The notes: generated by a model not told the origin, from the letters alone. A DNA stretch of 28,298 bases from JALYXS01 sp051003795 (GCA_051003795.1 JBPCKZ010000168.1:1-28298); one strand, 5' to 3'. Counted from the stretch's first letter, positions 7,752 to 15,306 are shown. Numbers and translations are program-made.

Positions 7752-8426
7752 ATGAAAAGCCCCATGAAACGTGTAATTCTCACGGGCACGCTGCTGTTGG
7801 CGGGCCTCAATGCCGCCACGATTGGCGGCACCGTTTACGATCCGTCCGGCGGCGTGGTTCCGCAGGCGAAAATCACTCTCTCGAACCCGGCGACGGGAGA
7901 TAAACAGTCCGCGGCTACGTCGGCTTCGGGCGCTTTCAACTTCGCGGATTTGGTTGCCGGACAATATCTGCTGCAGATCGACAAGCCGGGATTCGCCCCC
8001 GTTTACAAAGCGCTGACGGTCGCTGCCGAGGCGAACGTGCATCCCACCGTGGTCCTCTCGATGGGTGGGATGTTGGAAAACGTCACCGTCAGCGAGAGGG
8101 GTACGCCCGCCTCGGCGTCCAGTTCCGGGCCGAGGAGAATTCGCGTGGGCGGCAACGTACAGGCGGCCAACTTGATCACTAAGGTGCAGCCCGTGTACCC
8201 CGCCGACGATAAGAGGCAGGGCATCCAGGGAACCGTTGCCATGAAGGCGCTCATCTCGCGCGACGGAGTACCGCTCGAACTCACCGTGCTATCGACGCCC
8301 AGCGAGGGGCTGGCAAATGCCTCGCTCGACGCCGTGCGGCAGTGGCGTTATCAGCCCACGCTGTTGAATGGCGATCCGGTGGAAGTGGAAACGCAAATCA
8401 ACGTGAATTTTACGCTGGCGCCTTAA
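7752..8426 (+). CDS. Exported carboxypeptidase-regulatory/TonB-C domain protein
   Basis: This 224-residue protein starts MKSPMKRVILTGTLLLAGLN, a signal peptide. A carboxypeptidase-regulatory-like domain follows (ATIGGTVYDPSGGVVPQAKI), then a TonB C-terminal-like domain with PVYPADDKRQGIQGTV and QWRYQPTLLNGDPVEVETQI. Both domains align closely with residues 311-506 of the preceding M56 protein, down to VGGN(V/M)QAA and the NFTL ending, so one arose from the other by duplication. ATG 7752 is chosen because AGGAGG ends 7 bp upstream, inside the M56 stop region. It has no proline-rich or cytoplasmic TonB part, so it is unlikely to be a working TonB. A binding or decoy partner for the M56 sensor is possible. 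Confidence 0.85.
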   Translation: MKSPMKRVILTGTLLLAGLNAATIGGTVYDPSGGVVPQAKITLSNPATGDKQSAATSASGAFNFADLVAGQYLLQIDKPGFAPVYKALTVAAEANVHPTVVLSMGGMLENVTVSERGTPASASSSGPRRIRVGGNVQAANLITKVQPVYPADDKRQGIQGTVAMKALISRDGVPLELTVLSTPSEGLANASLDAVRQWRYQPTLLNGDPVEVETQINVNFTLAP

Positions 8427-8428
8427 TC

Positions 8429-9136
8429 TTAATTAACGAGCAGCGCTCTCGCGGTCGAAAAGACCCGGATGCGCGTGCCTTTCGGAAAACGCATCGGTTC
8501 CCGAAACACGTACGTCCGGGTCCAGTCTTTTCGATAATCTCTCAGCCAGATCAGATGCCGCACCTCGCCGCCCGGCAGGTACGCGGTCACTTCCATCGAT
8601 CTCCCCGAATCGAGACCGATGGGACGAACGCCCGCCACGGTGAGCGGCATTGTTACCAAGAACTCCGACTTAATTTCAATGCCCGTCGCTTTCCGGCTCA
8701 CGGGCGGAGCGGTGAAAGATTTGCGGTGCGGCAGGTAGGCGGCATCTCCTTCCGGAGCGCCGCCTTCAACCCAGTTCACGACCATATCCATCTCGGCGGG
8801 AGTGAGGCTCGGGTCGTCGCGATAATCGGCGATGCCGGGAACCGCGCCCCACGGCGGCATCTGCCGCTGAAGAACCTGATCGCGGATCGCCTTCGCCCAA
8901 GGGCGGGCTTCGTCATAGGTCGTCAGCGAGAAGGCCGGGCCGCCATCCCGATGACAACCGGCGCAATGCTTATAAACGATGCGCGAGATCTCTTCCGTCC
9001 ACGTGATCTTGGTGGTGATGGGATCGTGCGCCGCAAGGACGAACGGAAGCAAGAAAAACGCCGCTAAAACGATGTGGCGCGGGCACTCGTGCCTGCCGTG
9101 TCCACACTCGTGTGGACACAGGGGTTCTAGACACAT
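8429..9136 (-). CDS. c-type cytochrome protein, shortened paralogue of the upstream gene
   Basis: This 235-residue protein has one haem-binding site, HCAGCH (Cys58, Cys61, His62), and a possible axial-ligand region RQMPPWG, both as in the upstream 426-residue protein. It then goes straight to a segment (MEVTAYLPGGEVRHLIW ... MRFPKGTRIRVFSTA) that aligns with the end of the upstream protein's copper domain. The HH, MHY and HMH copper ligands are absent, so oxygenase activity is not expected. A hydrophobic stretch IVLAAFFLLPFVLAA at about 22-36 is the signal peptide. The first 20 residues are encoded by a palindromic repeat and no other in-frame ATG is near, so the true N-terminus is uncertain. 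It lies 6 bp after the upstream stop and converges on the TonB-C gene with 2 bp between. Confidence 0.78.
   Translation of the reverse strand: MCLEPLCPHECGHGRHECPRHIVLAAFFLLPFVLAAHDPITTKITWTEEISRIVYKHCAGCHRDGGPAFSLTTYDEARPWAKAIRDQVLQRQMPPWGAVPGIADYRDDPSLTPAEMDMVVNWVEGGAPEGDAAYLPHRKSFTAPPVSRKATGIEIKSEFLVTMPLTVAGVRPIGLDSGRSMEVTAYLPGGEVRHLIWLRDYRKDWTRTYVFREPMRFPKGTRIRVFSTARALLVN
9081..9119. repeat. REP-like double palindrome
   Basis: GGCAC-TC-GTGCC (9081-9092) is followed by a perfect hairpin with 9-bp arms GTGTCCACA and TGTGGACAC around CTCG (9098-9119). The pair of adjacent palindromes, with CACTCGTG in both, looks like an extragenic REP-type element. Here it lies in the first codons of a cytochrome gene. 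Only one copy is visible in this window, so a repeat family is inferred. Confidence 0.55.
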
Positions 9137-9142
9137 GAAAAT

Positions 9143-10423
9143 CTAGTCGGCACTCTTCTTCTTCGGGAACAACGTCTTCAACTCCGTGTCGCGATCGATC
9201 GCCACGTCGAAGAAGCCGATCATCATCTCTTCCCAACTCTGGTCGCCCCACTTCACGGCCTTCGTCGCGTCGGGATTATTTGGATTGTTCACCGAATTAT
9301 CGAAGTGCGCCGTGCACTCGATCTTCGTCCCCTTGGGCATCACAAGATCCTTGACGGGGTAATAAGACAACTGCCAGCTAAAGCTGTAATGGGGAACATT
9401 GAGCAGCATTTCCTTCTCGCCCGTCGGATACACGGCGCGATATTCGAAATCTTTGCCGCGCAAATGCATGTGGGGAAAAAGCGCGACAACTTTCGCCTCG
9501 CTCCCGAACTCGAAGGAAGAATCCACTTGGTAGTTCGCGTCTCCCGCGGGAATTTCGAACTTGTTGTTCATCGCGGCCAGCGTGTACACGCGCTCCTTAA
9601 CCGGCTCGGTCGCGAAGACCAACCCGATCTTGCTGCGGTCCACGCCCTCTTTGCCGTTCGCCGTATAGTGCATCTGGAAAATAAAATCGGAGCCGGCTTT
9701 GATCAGCTTGGCGCGCCCCGGTTCCAGAATCTCGGGCAAGGTGCCGGGCGCATAGCCCACCAGGAACTCGCCATTGCCCTCGCCGCCGCCTTTGGCTGGA
9801 ACGAACGGCACGCCGGGCTGAGCGTCTTTCATCCACTTCGAGCCGGGAGGGCGGACAAACGCGATCACGTGATGCAAGACGGCGCGGTTACCCGGACGCA
9901 CTTCGGCGCGCTGCACCCATTTGTCTTCCGTGAAATTTCCCGGAATCAGAATGTACTGGTATTCGATGGTTCCCGATGCGGGTACTTTGAATTCCGCGGG
10001 CATCTCGAACTCCACGTCCGGCTTGCCGCCCGCCGATACAATGTTCCAGCCATCCACGAACTTGGCGGCCTTCGGCAGATCGCGGGTTTTGCCCTCGGCC
10101 GCGCCCGTCTCGGCCCACCTTACCAGCGTCTGAATCTCGTTCGGCGCGAGCGAACGGTCGTTCGAAAATTTTCCATAATGCGGATCGGCAAACCACGGCG
10201 GCATCTTCTTGAGCGCCACCGCTTCTTTGATGGCCGAAGCCCACGGGCGCGTCTCTTTATAAGTCAGAAACGACATGGGCGCCGCTTCCCCCGGCCGATG
10301 GCAGCCTTGGCAATTTTTCCGCAAAATGGGCGCGACGTCCCTGTCGTAAGTAACGGCGGCGGGGAGGTTGGCGGGCGCGTAAGCGCACGCGGCTAGGGCA
10401 AAAGAGAAGAGCTTGGCTCGCAT
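9143..10423 (-). CDS. Cytochrome c fused to DBH/PHM-like type II copper monooxygenase domain
   Basis: This 426-residue exported protein has a signal peptide at 1-22 and a cytochrome c domain with CQGCH (Cys38, Cys41, His42) and KKMPPWF. From about 140 it has a two-part fold like dopamine beta-hydroxylase and peptidylglycine monooxygenase. Every expected copper ligand has a counterpart: VLHHVIAF (His184-185) and FQMHYT (His252) for one copper, FPHMHLRGK (His318, His320) and EEMMIG (Met400/401) for the other. Such enzymes hydroxylate C-H bonds with O2 and an electron donor; the fused haem could deliver the electrons. The substrate is unknown. It follows the HAD gene by 28 bp and leads to a shorter paralogue. 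Confidence 0.85.
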   Translation of the reverse strand: MRAKLFSFALAACAYAPANLPAAVTYDRDVAPILRKNCQGCHRPGEAAPMSFLTYKETRPWASAIKEAVALKKMPPWFADPHYGKFSNDRSLAPNEIQTLVRWAETGAAEGKTRDLPKAAKFVDGWNIVSAGGKPDVEFEMPAEFKVPASGTIEYQYILIPGNFTEDKWVQRAEVRPGNRAVLHHVIAFVRPPGSKWMKDAQPGVPFVPAKGGGEGNGEFLVGYAPGTLPEILEPGRAKLIKAGSDFIFQMHYTANGKEGVDRSKIGLVFATEPVKERVYTLAAMNNKFEIPAGDANYQVDSSFEFGSEAKVVALFPHMHLRGKDFEYRAVYPTGEKEMLLNVPHYSFSWQLSYYPVKDLVMPKGTKIECTAHFDNSVNNPNNPDATKAVKWGDQSWEEMMIGFFDVAIDRDTELKTLFPKKKSAD

Positions 10424-10451
10424 GAAAAGTCCTTGTCTCTAAATTATACGG

Positions 10452-11060
10452 TTATTCCCATTTCACGCCGCGCGCCTTGAGCTCCCGGCCTAACTGCTCC
10501 GCCGATTCAAACTGCACCGCATCGATCCCGAAGCGCTTCGCCGCCTCCACGTACGCCGCGATGTCGTCCGTGAAAAAGCACTCCTCCGGCCGGCATCCCG
10601 CCTCTTGCACGGCCTTCCCGTAAATCAGCGGCGACGGTTTCATCGCGCGCACTTGGTACGAAAGCACAAAGGCGTCGAAGTGGCGCAGCAACGGATACGC
10701 TTCGCGCACCATCTCGAAATGAATGGCGTTCGTATTCGAGAGCAGCACCAGGCGGTAGCGTTTTTTGAGACCCTCCAACATGCTTTCGGGGATGAGAGTA
10801 TCCGGCAGGAAGATCGAGCTCCAGATATCGCGGAAGCCGGCGTATCCGGTGCGCAGTTCCAGATGCTCCGAAAGCCGGCGAACGAAATCCTCCGGTTCGA
10901 TTAAGCCCATTTCGAATCGCTGCACCAGATCGGTTTCGCCGATCCGCGCGCGAATCTCCGCTTTGGGGTAACCGCAGAGAGGCGCCATGGCGGCGTACCC
11001 GCGGCCGAAATCGAAAGGGATGATCACCTTGCCTAAATCGAAGATAATTGCCTTCAACAC
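10452..11060 (-). CDS. HAD-superfamily hydrolase
   Basis: This 202-residue protein has the HAD motifs in order: IIFDLGKVI (nucleophile Asp8, with Gly at the +2 position as in the YihX/epoxide-hydrolase-N branch), LVLLSNTN (motif II), MKPSPLIY (motif III Lys) and CFFTDDIAAYVEAA (motif IV acidic pair). The helical cap is small (residues about 15-85). Relatives dephosphorylate sugar phosphates or dehalogenate small acids. No signal peptide is present. The start is a GTG that shares its last base region with the TAG of the preceding peptidase gene (TAGTG), which indicates translational coupling. Confidence 0.88.
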   Translation of the reverse strand: MLKAIIFDLGKVIIPFDFGRGYAAMAPLCGYPKAEIRARIGETDLVQRFEMGLIEPEDFVRRLSEHLELRTGYAGFRDIWSSIFLPDTLIPESMLEGLKKRYRLVLLSNTNAIHFEMVREAYPLLRHFDAFVLSYQVRAMKPSPLIYGKAVQEAGCRPEECFFTDDIAAYVEAAKRFGIDAVQFESAEQLGRELKARGVKWE

Positions 11061-12016
11061 TATTGATTGGAAGCCAATCCCGGGACGCCGCCGGCGGTCT
11101 TCGCGGCACGAACCCCGCGCACGATCGCCCGCGCCACCGCGTCGGCCGCCGCTATCCCCAACGCATCGATATCGGCGCTCTGAGTTCCCAACGAAAGCGC
11201 GAACGTCACGTCGCCGTCCGACATCGTGTTGACCGGATAAATGGTTCGCACCATCCCGAGGCTCGCCATTTGCGCCAGTTTGGCGGCGCCCACTTTCGAA
11301 AGCCGCGCGTTCGTCGCCACCACGGCCAGCGTCGTATTCGGATGACTGAGTCCTCCGGCGGCGCCTTCCAAAATAGCGGCTTCACTGTCGGCCAGTTCCC
11401 GGCTGGTCGCGGATTTGCGCGCCCCCGCAATGCATTTGCCCGTGGCCGGATCGCGAACTTCGCCCAGCGGATTCACCGCGACCAGCGCGGCCACAAGCAC
11501 GCCCGATCCAAACTGTACCGTGAAGCTGCCGATGCCGCCTTTCATCGCGCGCTGCATGCCGAAAATCTTTCCGACTGTCGCGCCCGTTCCCGCGCCGACA
11601 TTGCCTTCTTCCACGGCACGGTCCGTGGCGGAGGCCGCCGCCGAGTAGCCCATTTCGCGGCCCGGGCGCACGGTGGATTTCCCGATCCCCAGGTCGAACA
11701 GAATCGCGCACGGCACAATCGGCACCCGCGCATTCCCCGCCGGGAACCCGATTCCGTGCTGCTCCAGGTAGTGCCGCACGCCCGAAGCCGTCTCAAGGCC
11801 GAACGCGCTGCCGCCGGACAGAACGATCGCGTTTACGTTAACGGCCACGTGCTCGGCGCGTAGCGTGTCGATCTCCGCGGTGCCCGTCGCGAAGCCGCGA
11901 ATATCCACGCCGCCCACCGTTCCATCGCCACAGAGTATCGCCGTGCAGCCGGTCAGCGCCTCCTTGTCCGAAATGTGCCCGACCCGGATGCCCGGAATAT
12001 CGGTCAGCCCTTTCAT
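11060..12016 (-). CDS. P1-family (DmpA-like, S58) aminopeptidase
   Basis: This 318-residue protein belongs to the self-cleaving N-terminal-nucleophile P1 family. It opens GLTDIPGIRVGHISDKEALT, the family's start, and has LSGGSAFGLETASGV, GAGTGATVGKIFG and the cleavage-site region GGLSHPNTTLAVVATNA with Asn-Thr-Thr at 227-229. In the family the chain is cut just before a Ser or Thr, which becomes the nucleophile. Members release N-terminal residues from small peptides or amides, sometimes beta- or D-amino acids. There is no signal peptide. It starts 2 bp after the PHA-system gene and overlaps the HAD start by one base. Confidence 0.9.
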   Translation of the reverse strand: MKGLTDIPGIRVGHISDKEALTGCTAILCGDGTVGGVDIRGFATGTAEIDTLRAEHVAVNVNAIVLSGGSAFGLETASGVRHYLEQHGIGFPAGNARVPIVPCAILFDLGIGKSTVRPGREMGYSAAASATDRAVEEGNVGAGTGATVGKIFGMQRAMKGGIGSFTVQFGSGVLVAALVAVNPLGEVRDPATGKCIAGARKSATSRELADSEAAILEGAAGGLSHPNTTLAVVATNARLSKVGAAKLAQMASLGMVRTIYPVNTMSDGDVTFALSLGTQSADIDALGIAAADAVARAIVRGVRAAKTAGGVPGLASNQ

Positions 12017-12018
12017 TG

Positions 12019-12339
12019 TCAGGTAAGCAGGCCCTTGATCTTGGTTTCGATGCCGCTGCGGATCGAAGTCTCGGGAAACAGCTTCGTGAGAAATGCCGGA
12101 AGCTCAATCTCGATGGTGACGTCTTTATCGGTCACGACAACGGTTCCATGCAGCGGCGTGCTGATGAACCCGAGTTTTGCGGCCATCGAGAAGTTCATCG
12201 TGTTGCCAACCCAATTCTTCTTGATATCGACCATACGGAGCATTCCGGGAAGGTCGGGACGCAGGAGCTGATCCGAAGTTTCGTCCACAAGCCGTTTGGC
12301 TTCGTGCTGCCCCTTGTTGTGGCTAACGGTGATCCGCAT
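12019..12339 (-). CDS. Polyhydroxyalkanoic acid system family protein (PHA_gran_rgn)
   Basis: This 106-residue protein starts MRITVSHNKGQHEAKRLVDE and ends in ELPAFLTKLFPETSIRSGIE, matching the small PHA-system (granule-region) family over its full length. Members have a two-layer alpha/beta fold and are named for occurrence near polyhydroxyalkanoate genes, but their role is not established and none of those genes are here. ATG 12339 is chosen over one 10 codons upstream because it gives the family N-terminus. It is the first gene of a minus-strand run reaching down to 8429. Confidence 0.75.
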   Translation of the reverse strand: MRITVSHNKGQHEAKRLVDETSDQLLRPDLPGMLRMVDIKKNWVGNTMNFSMAAKLGFISTPLHGTVVVTDKDVTIEIELPAFLTKLFPETSIRSGIETKIKGLLT

Positions 12340-12980
12340 CGGCCATAAGGATAACACTGGAATCGCCAAGCCATTTCAGGCACGGCCTCACGCTCGTGCA
12401 ACGCAAGGGGAAGCATCCGCGAAAATCTCCGGATGGCATTTCCACGAACGCTCTGATCTTCAGCGCCCACGTGGGGACTAACGTCGCCTCTGCGCTCCAT
12501 TCATCGTCCCGCCGAGCCCGCCGAACTATCCCTCGGCATGGTTGCTTTTCAGCAGAGCCAGCTTCCGTTTCGCCCGGCAAGATCATTTGTAGCTCCGCCG
12601 CGATCCCGGTTTTCTCAACTTCCGGTTTGCGCGTCACTCGCCAGTTAACGGGATCCCGTTGCACAGGCTGCGTAGAGTTTGCTACTTGCCATGCGCGCGG
12701 CGGCGGGTGCGAGGAGGAATGGCACCTGGCTGACGAAGAGGCTACTCATCAGTACATATGGCGGGCTTGTCATCTGCGCCGAGAGGAGCATAAGCAGGCA
12801 CCTTTGTGGCAGCGATGATACATTGATTTCGCCTTGAAATTGCTTCATAATGACCCAAAGTCGCAAGGCGGCATCAGAGCCACAGCGCCTTTTTAACTTC
12901 GGTGGGAGTGTCTGTTTCGTAGTTGCCCGGCGCGCAAAGTCGTCTCGTTCGACGGTCGGGCGGAGTCAGGAGGGCACCCC
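12340..12980. other. Gene-poor region ahead of the Crp/Fnr gene
   Basis: About 640 bp in which no reading frame on either strand looks like a protein family. The open frames present are rich in Arg, Ser and Pro and read as high-GC noise. A perfect 14-bp palindrome AACGGGATCCCGTT lies at 12647-12660, and a good sigma70-type promoter is at 12823-12851. The rest may be decayed coding DNA or the edge of an acquired segment. Confidence 0.5.
12823..12851 (+). promoter_or_regulatory. Candidate sigma70 promoter of the Crp/Fnr gene
   Basis: TTGATT (12823-12828) and CATAAT (12846-12851) are separated by 17 bp. Transcription would start near 12858 and leave a leader of roughly 120 bases before the ATG at 12981. 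Nothing else downstream on this strand could use it. Confidence 0.5.
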
Positions 12981-13667
12981 ATGCCGACGGCCAGAGCCGA
13001 AACGCATCCGCACGAGAATCAACTCTTGTTCGGCCTCCCGCCCGCCGAGCGTGAACGGCTGGTTCCCACGCTGGAACCCGTAACCTTATCGTTGGGCCAG
13101 GTTATTTGTGAAAGCAATCAGCGAGTCAGCTGCGGATATTTTCTTGCAAACTCCGTCGTTTCACTGCTCTACACAATGGAGAGCGGTGCGACCGCTGGGA
13201 TGGCTCTGGTGGGGAATGACGGAATCGTCGGCACGGCTATTTTTCTGGGCGGCGAATCGACGTCCAGCAGAGCTGTGGTCGTCGTCGCGGGACAGGCCTT
13301 CCGAATGTCAGCAATGCTGCTGTTGGAGGAATTTGAGAGCAACGCCGCCTTGCGCCAAGTATTGTTGCGCTATACACACGCGCTGATTACACAGCTCTCC
13401 CAGACCGCGGTGTGTAACCGCCTTCATTCGGTCGAGCAACGCCTTTGCCGACAGTTGCTGATGTGCCACGACCGGACTGGTTCCTCTGAGCTGCTGATGA
13501 CCCAGGAACTCATCGCCCAAATGCTGGGAGTCCGTCGCGAGAGTGTGACCGTTGCCGCCGGACACCTGCAGGACATGGGATTAATTCATTACTGCCGGGG
13601 TCATATCGCCATTCTGGATCGCAGAGGACTCGAGGCAAGCGCCTGCGAGTGCTATCGCATCGTTTGA
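12981..13667 (+). CDS. Crp/Fnr-family transcriptional regulator
   Basis: This 228-residue protein has a cyclic-nucleotide-binding-type beta barrel at about 15-125 (LEPVTLSLGQVICESN, then ALVGNDGIVGTAIFLGG). A dimer helix follows, then a Crp-type helix-turn-helix near the C-terminus (LLMTQELIAQMLGVRRESVT, VAAGHLQDMGLI). The FNR N-terminal Cys cluster and the CRP cAMP-binding Arg pattern are not evident, so the signal is unknown. GVRRESVTVAAGHL is the recognition region. The ATG has a strong ribosome site AGGAGG upstream. It sits just before the pseudo-receiver gene and the cysteine-ladder cluster and could control that cluster; this is inferred from position only. Confidence 0.88.
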   Translation: MPTARAETHPHENQLLFGLPPAERERLVPTLEPVTLSLGQVICESNQRVSCGYFLANSVVSLLYTMESGATAGMALVGNDGIVGTAIFLGGESTSSRAVVVVAGQAFRMSAMLLLEEFESNAALRQVLLRYTHALITQLSQTAVCNRLHSVEQRLCRQLLMCHDRTGSSELLMTQELIAQMLGVRRESVTVAAGHLQDMGLIHYCRGHIAILDRRGLEASACECYRIV

Positions 13668-13709
13668 AGAAGAACGCGCGATTGTACTGCGCGAAGCGAA
13701 AGTTAGAGT

Positions 13710-14108
13710 TCAGCCGGCCCCCTGCTTCCTTGGAGCAAGCCGGCTGAGCAGCCTCCGTAACTGGTCAAAATTGTCCGGCCGAGTGAGATAGATGTTGTAA
13801 CCAACTTCCGCCTCGGCGCCTTCAGCAAGCGTCGCCACGCAAAAAGCGACGATTGGAACTCTGTCAGTCAGCCAGGAATTCGCGCGTATCCTTCGTCCCA
13901 TCTCGGCGATTTGCACCGCGTCGAGGCCAAGGCTTATTAGAATCAGATCCGGCGATTGCACCCTGGCCTTGAACACGGCTTCTGCTTCGTCTCTCGCCGT
14001 ACTAACGATGTAGCCGGTCGCGACAAGCAATTGTTTGATCGCGTCGCGCGTCTCCTCCACATCCTCGACCACAAGGATTACAGAGCGTCGCTCCTGATCG
14101 AGTGTCAT
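13710..14108 (-). CDS. Receiver-like single-domain protein lacking the phosphoacceptor Asp
   Basis: This 132-residue protein has the CheY fold signature: VILVVEDVEETRDAIKQLL with the acidic pair Glu15-Asp16, then PDLILISLGLD, VPIVAFCVATLAEG and YLTRPDNFDQLRRLL. The position that should be the phosphorylated Asp (LILMDL in relatives) is Ser59. The conserved Thr/Ser is Cys90, and the conserved Lys before Pro is Arg110. All three phospho-switch residues are therefore replaced. There is no output domain. ATG 14108 is chosen because upstream codons look non-coding, although no ribosome site is obvious. It diverges from the cysteine-ladder gene; the Crp/Fnr gene lies beyond its 3' end. Confidence 0.8.
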   Translation of the reverse strand: MTLDQERRSVILVVEDVEETRDAIKQLLVATGYIVSTARDEAEAVFKARVQSPDLILISLGLDAVQIAEMGRRIRANSWLTDRVPIVAFCVATLAEGAEAEVGYNIYLTRPDNFDQLRRLLSRLAPRKQGAG

Positions 14109-14130
14109 ACCGTGCGCAATTGGCGACTGA

Positions 14131-14144
14131 CTGTTAGTTAACAG
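14131..14144. promoter_or_regulatory. Palindrome in the divergent control region
   Basis: CTGTTA-GT-TAACAG has 6-bp arms and a 2-bp centre. It lies 22 bp upstream of the pseudo-receiver start and about 190 bp upstream of the cysteine-ladder gene. Operator function is inferred; it does not match the usual CRP or FNR half-sites. No convincing -10/-35 pair stood out in the 226-bp gap. Confidence 0.35.
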
Positions 14145-14334
14145 AGCAGGGATGCGGCGTCTGTGCGCTAAGCCACGGAGCTGCTCTTTGCAATCTGGTG
14201 AATTCTCACGGTATGTGTGCCACCGCACCGACGTGTGTGATCGATTGCCAGTATTCTTTGGGCTGCGCGATGTCGCGCCCAGCGAGCAATACAGATGCTC
14301 CCGCCAAGTCGCCGCGCAGGATTGGAGGAACGCT

Positions 14335-15306
14335 ATGAGCAATGTGATTTCGTTTGAAGGAGCGGTCAGCCGGTTAGCGTCGCAGGCCGACGCAGTCGGG
14401 CGCCTCGCCCAGGACAGCGGCGCCTTCGCCGCCGTGGTAGCTGCCTTCGAGTCGAACGACCCCGATGCTTTTCGCTGGGTACTGGATCGTCTTGAGATGC
14501 TCCCGTACTGCGAACTGATCTGCGAGTGGGTTCGGGTCAAGATTTGCGTATTGCGCTGCTTTGAGGTCTGTGGTCCGCCACCAGAAGAGAAGATAGAGAC
14601 CCCCAGCCTGCAGGAGTTCGCGCACGCCGTCGTGAAACTTGCATCCAACGAAAAGCTTTTGCGCCGGGTGGTCGATGCCGTTTCCTGCGGCGACGGCGAC
14701 GACTACCGGGCAGCCATCCAGGAACTCGAACTCAATAGATTCTGCCATCTGATCTGCCACTGGGTGTGCTCGATCATCTACCGACGGGTCTGCGAACGCG
14801 TGTGCACGCCGACGCCCGGACCCGTTCGCGATCCGGCCGGCGAAATCCGAGCCAGCAGCCGGGTGATTGCCAGCCTCATCGCCAATGAAAAGGCCTTCCA
14901 CGCCATTAGCGAAGCAGCGGTGGAGCTCAACTGCATAACGCTGCAGTCTTCCATTGAGCAGGCGGGCTTCGGACCGAATTGCGAGATCATCTGCTGCTTC
15001 GTTTGTTTTTGGCGGTGCGTTTGGGTATGCCGCGAAGTGTGCAGAGTTGTGGACCCACCCAGGACGGGCGCATCCGGTGTCGAAGAGGCGCGGAACTTCG
15101 CGCTGGCATCCAGGCAGCTTGCAACCCAGCCGCGTGCGCTGGGCGATCTGGTGAGCGCAGTACAAAAGCGGGACGCCCAGGCCTATAGCGAGACCATTTC
15201 CCGCCTCGGTCTGGGTCCGTACTGCTATCAGGTATGCGGCTGGGTTTGCGCCGGCATTTGCTACGAGTTCTGCATTTGCGTATGCCCGAATCCGGCGCCC
15301 GACCCA
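14335..15306 (+). repeat. Four tandem protein-level repeats with period-4 Cys ladders
   Basis: The ladders lie at 14509-14571, 14743-14805, 14980-15042 and 15223-15285. In each, TGC or TGT codons recur every 12 bases. The units differ a lot in DNA sequence between ladders, so the array is old or strongly selected at protein level, not a recent DNA duplication. Extra Cys at residues 221 and 315 fall off the period. Confidence 0.8.

Noticed and set aside
9305..10396. Plus-strand open frame opposite the copper monooxygenase gene
   Set aside because: No domain pattern, Arg/His-rich, fully inside a well-supported gene.
12647..12660. Perfect palindrome AACGGGATCCCGTT
   Set aside because: Real, but isolated far from any start codon, so I cannot give it a role.
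12396..12818. 140-codon plus-strand open frame in the gene-poor region
   Set aside because: No recognisable motif, no ribosome site, and Arg/Ser-rich composition.
14152..14334. Upstream extension of the Cys-ladder gene by 61 codons
   Set aside because: The stretch has no repeat pattern and no ribosome site, while ATG 14335 has GGAGG ahead and begins the first repeat.
14109..14648. N-terminal extension of the pseudo-receiver to 312 residues
   Set aside because: The added part is Ser/Thr/Arg-rich noise and runs antisense into the Cys-ladder gene; receiver similarity begins only at residue 181.
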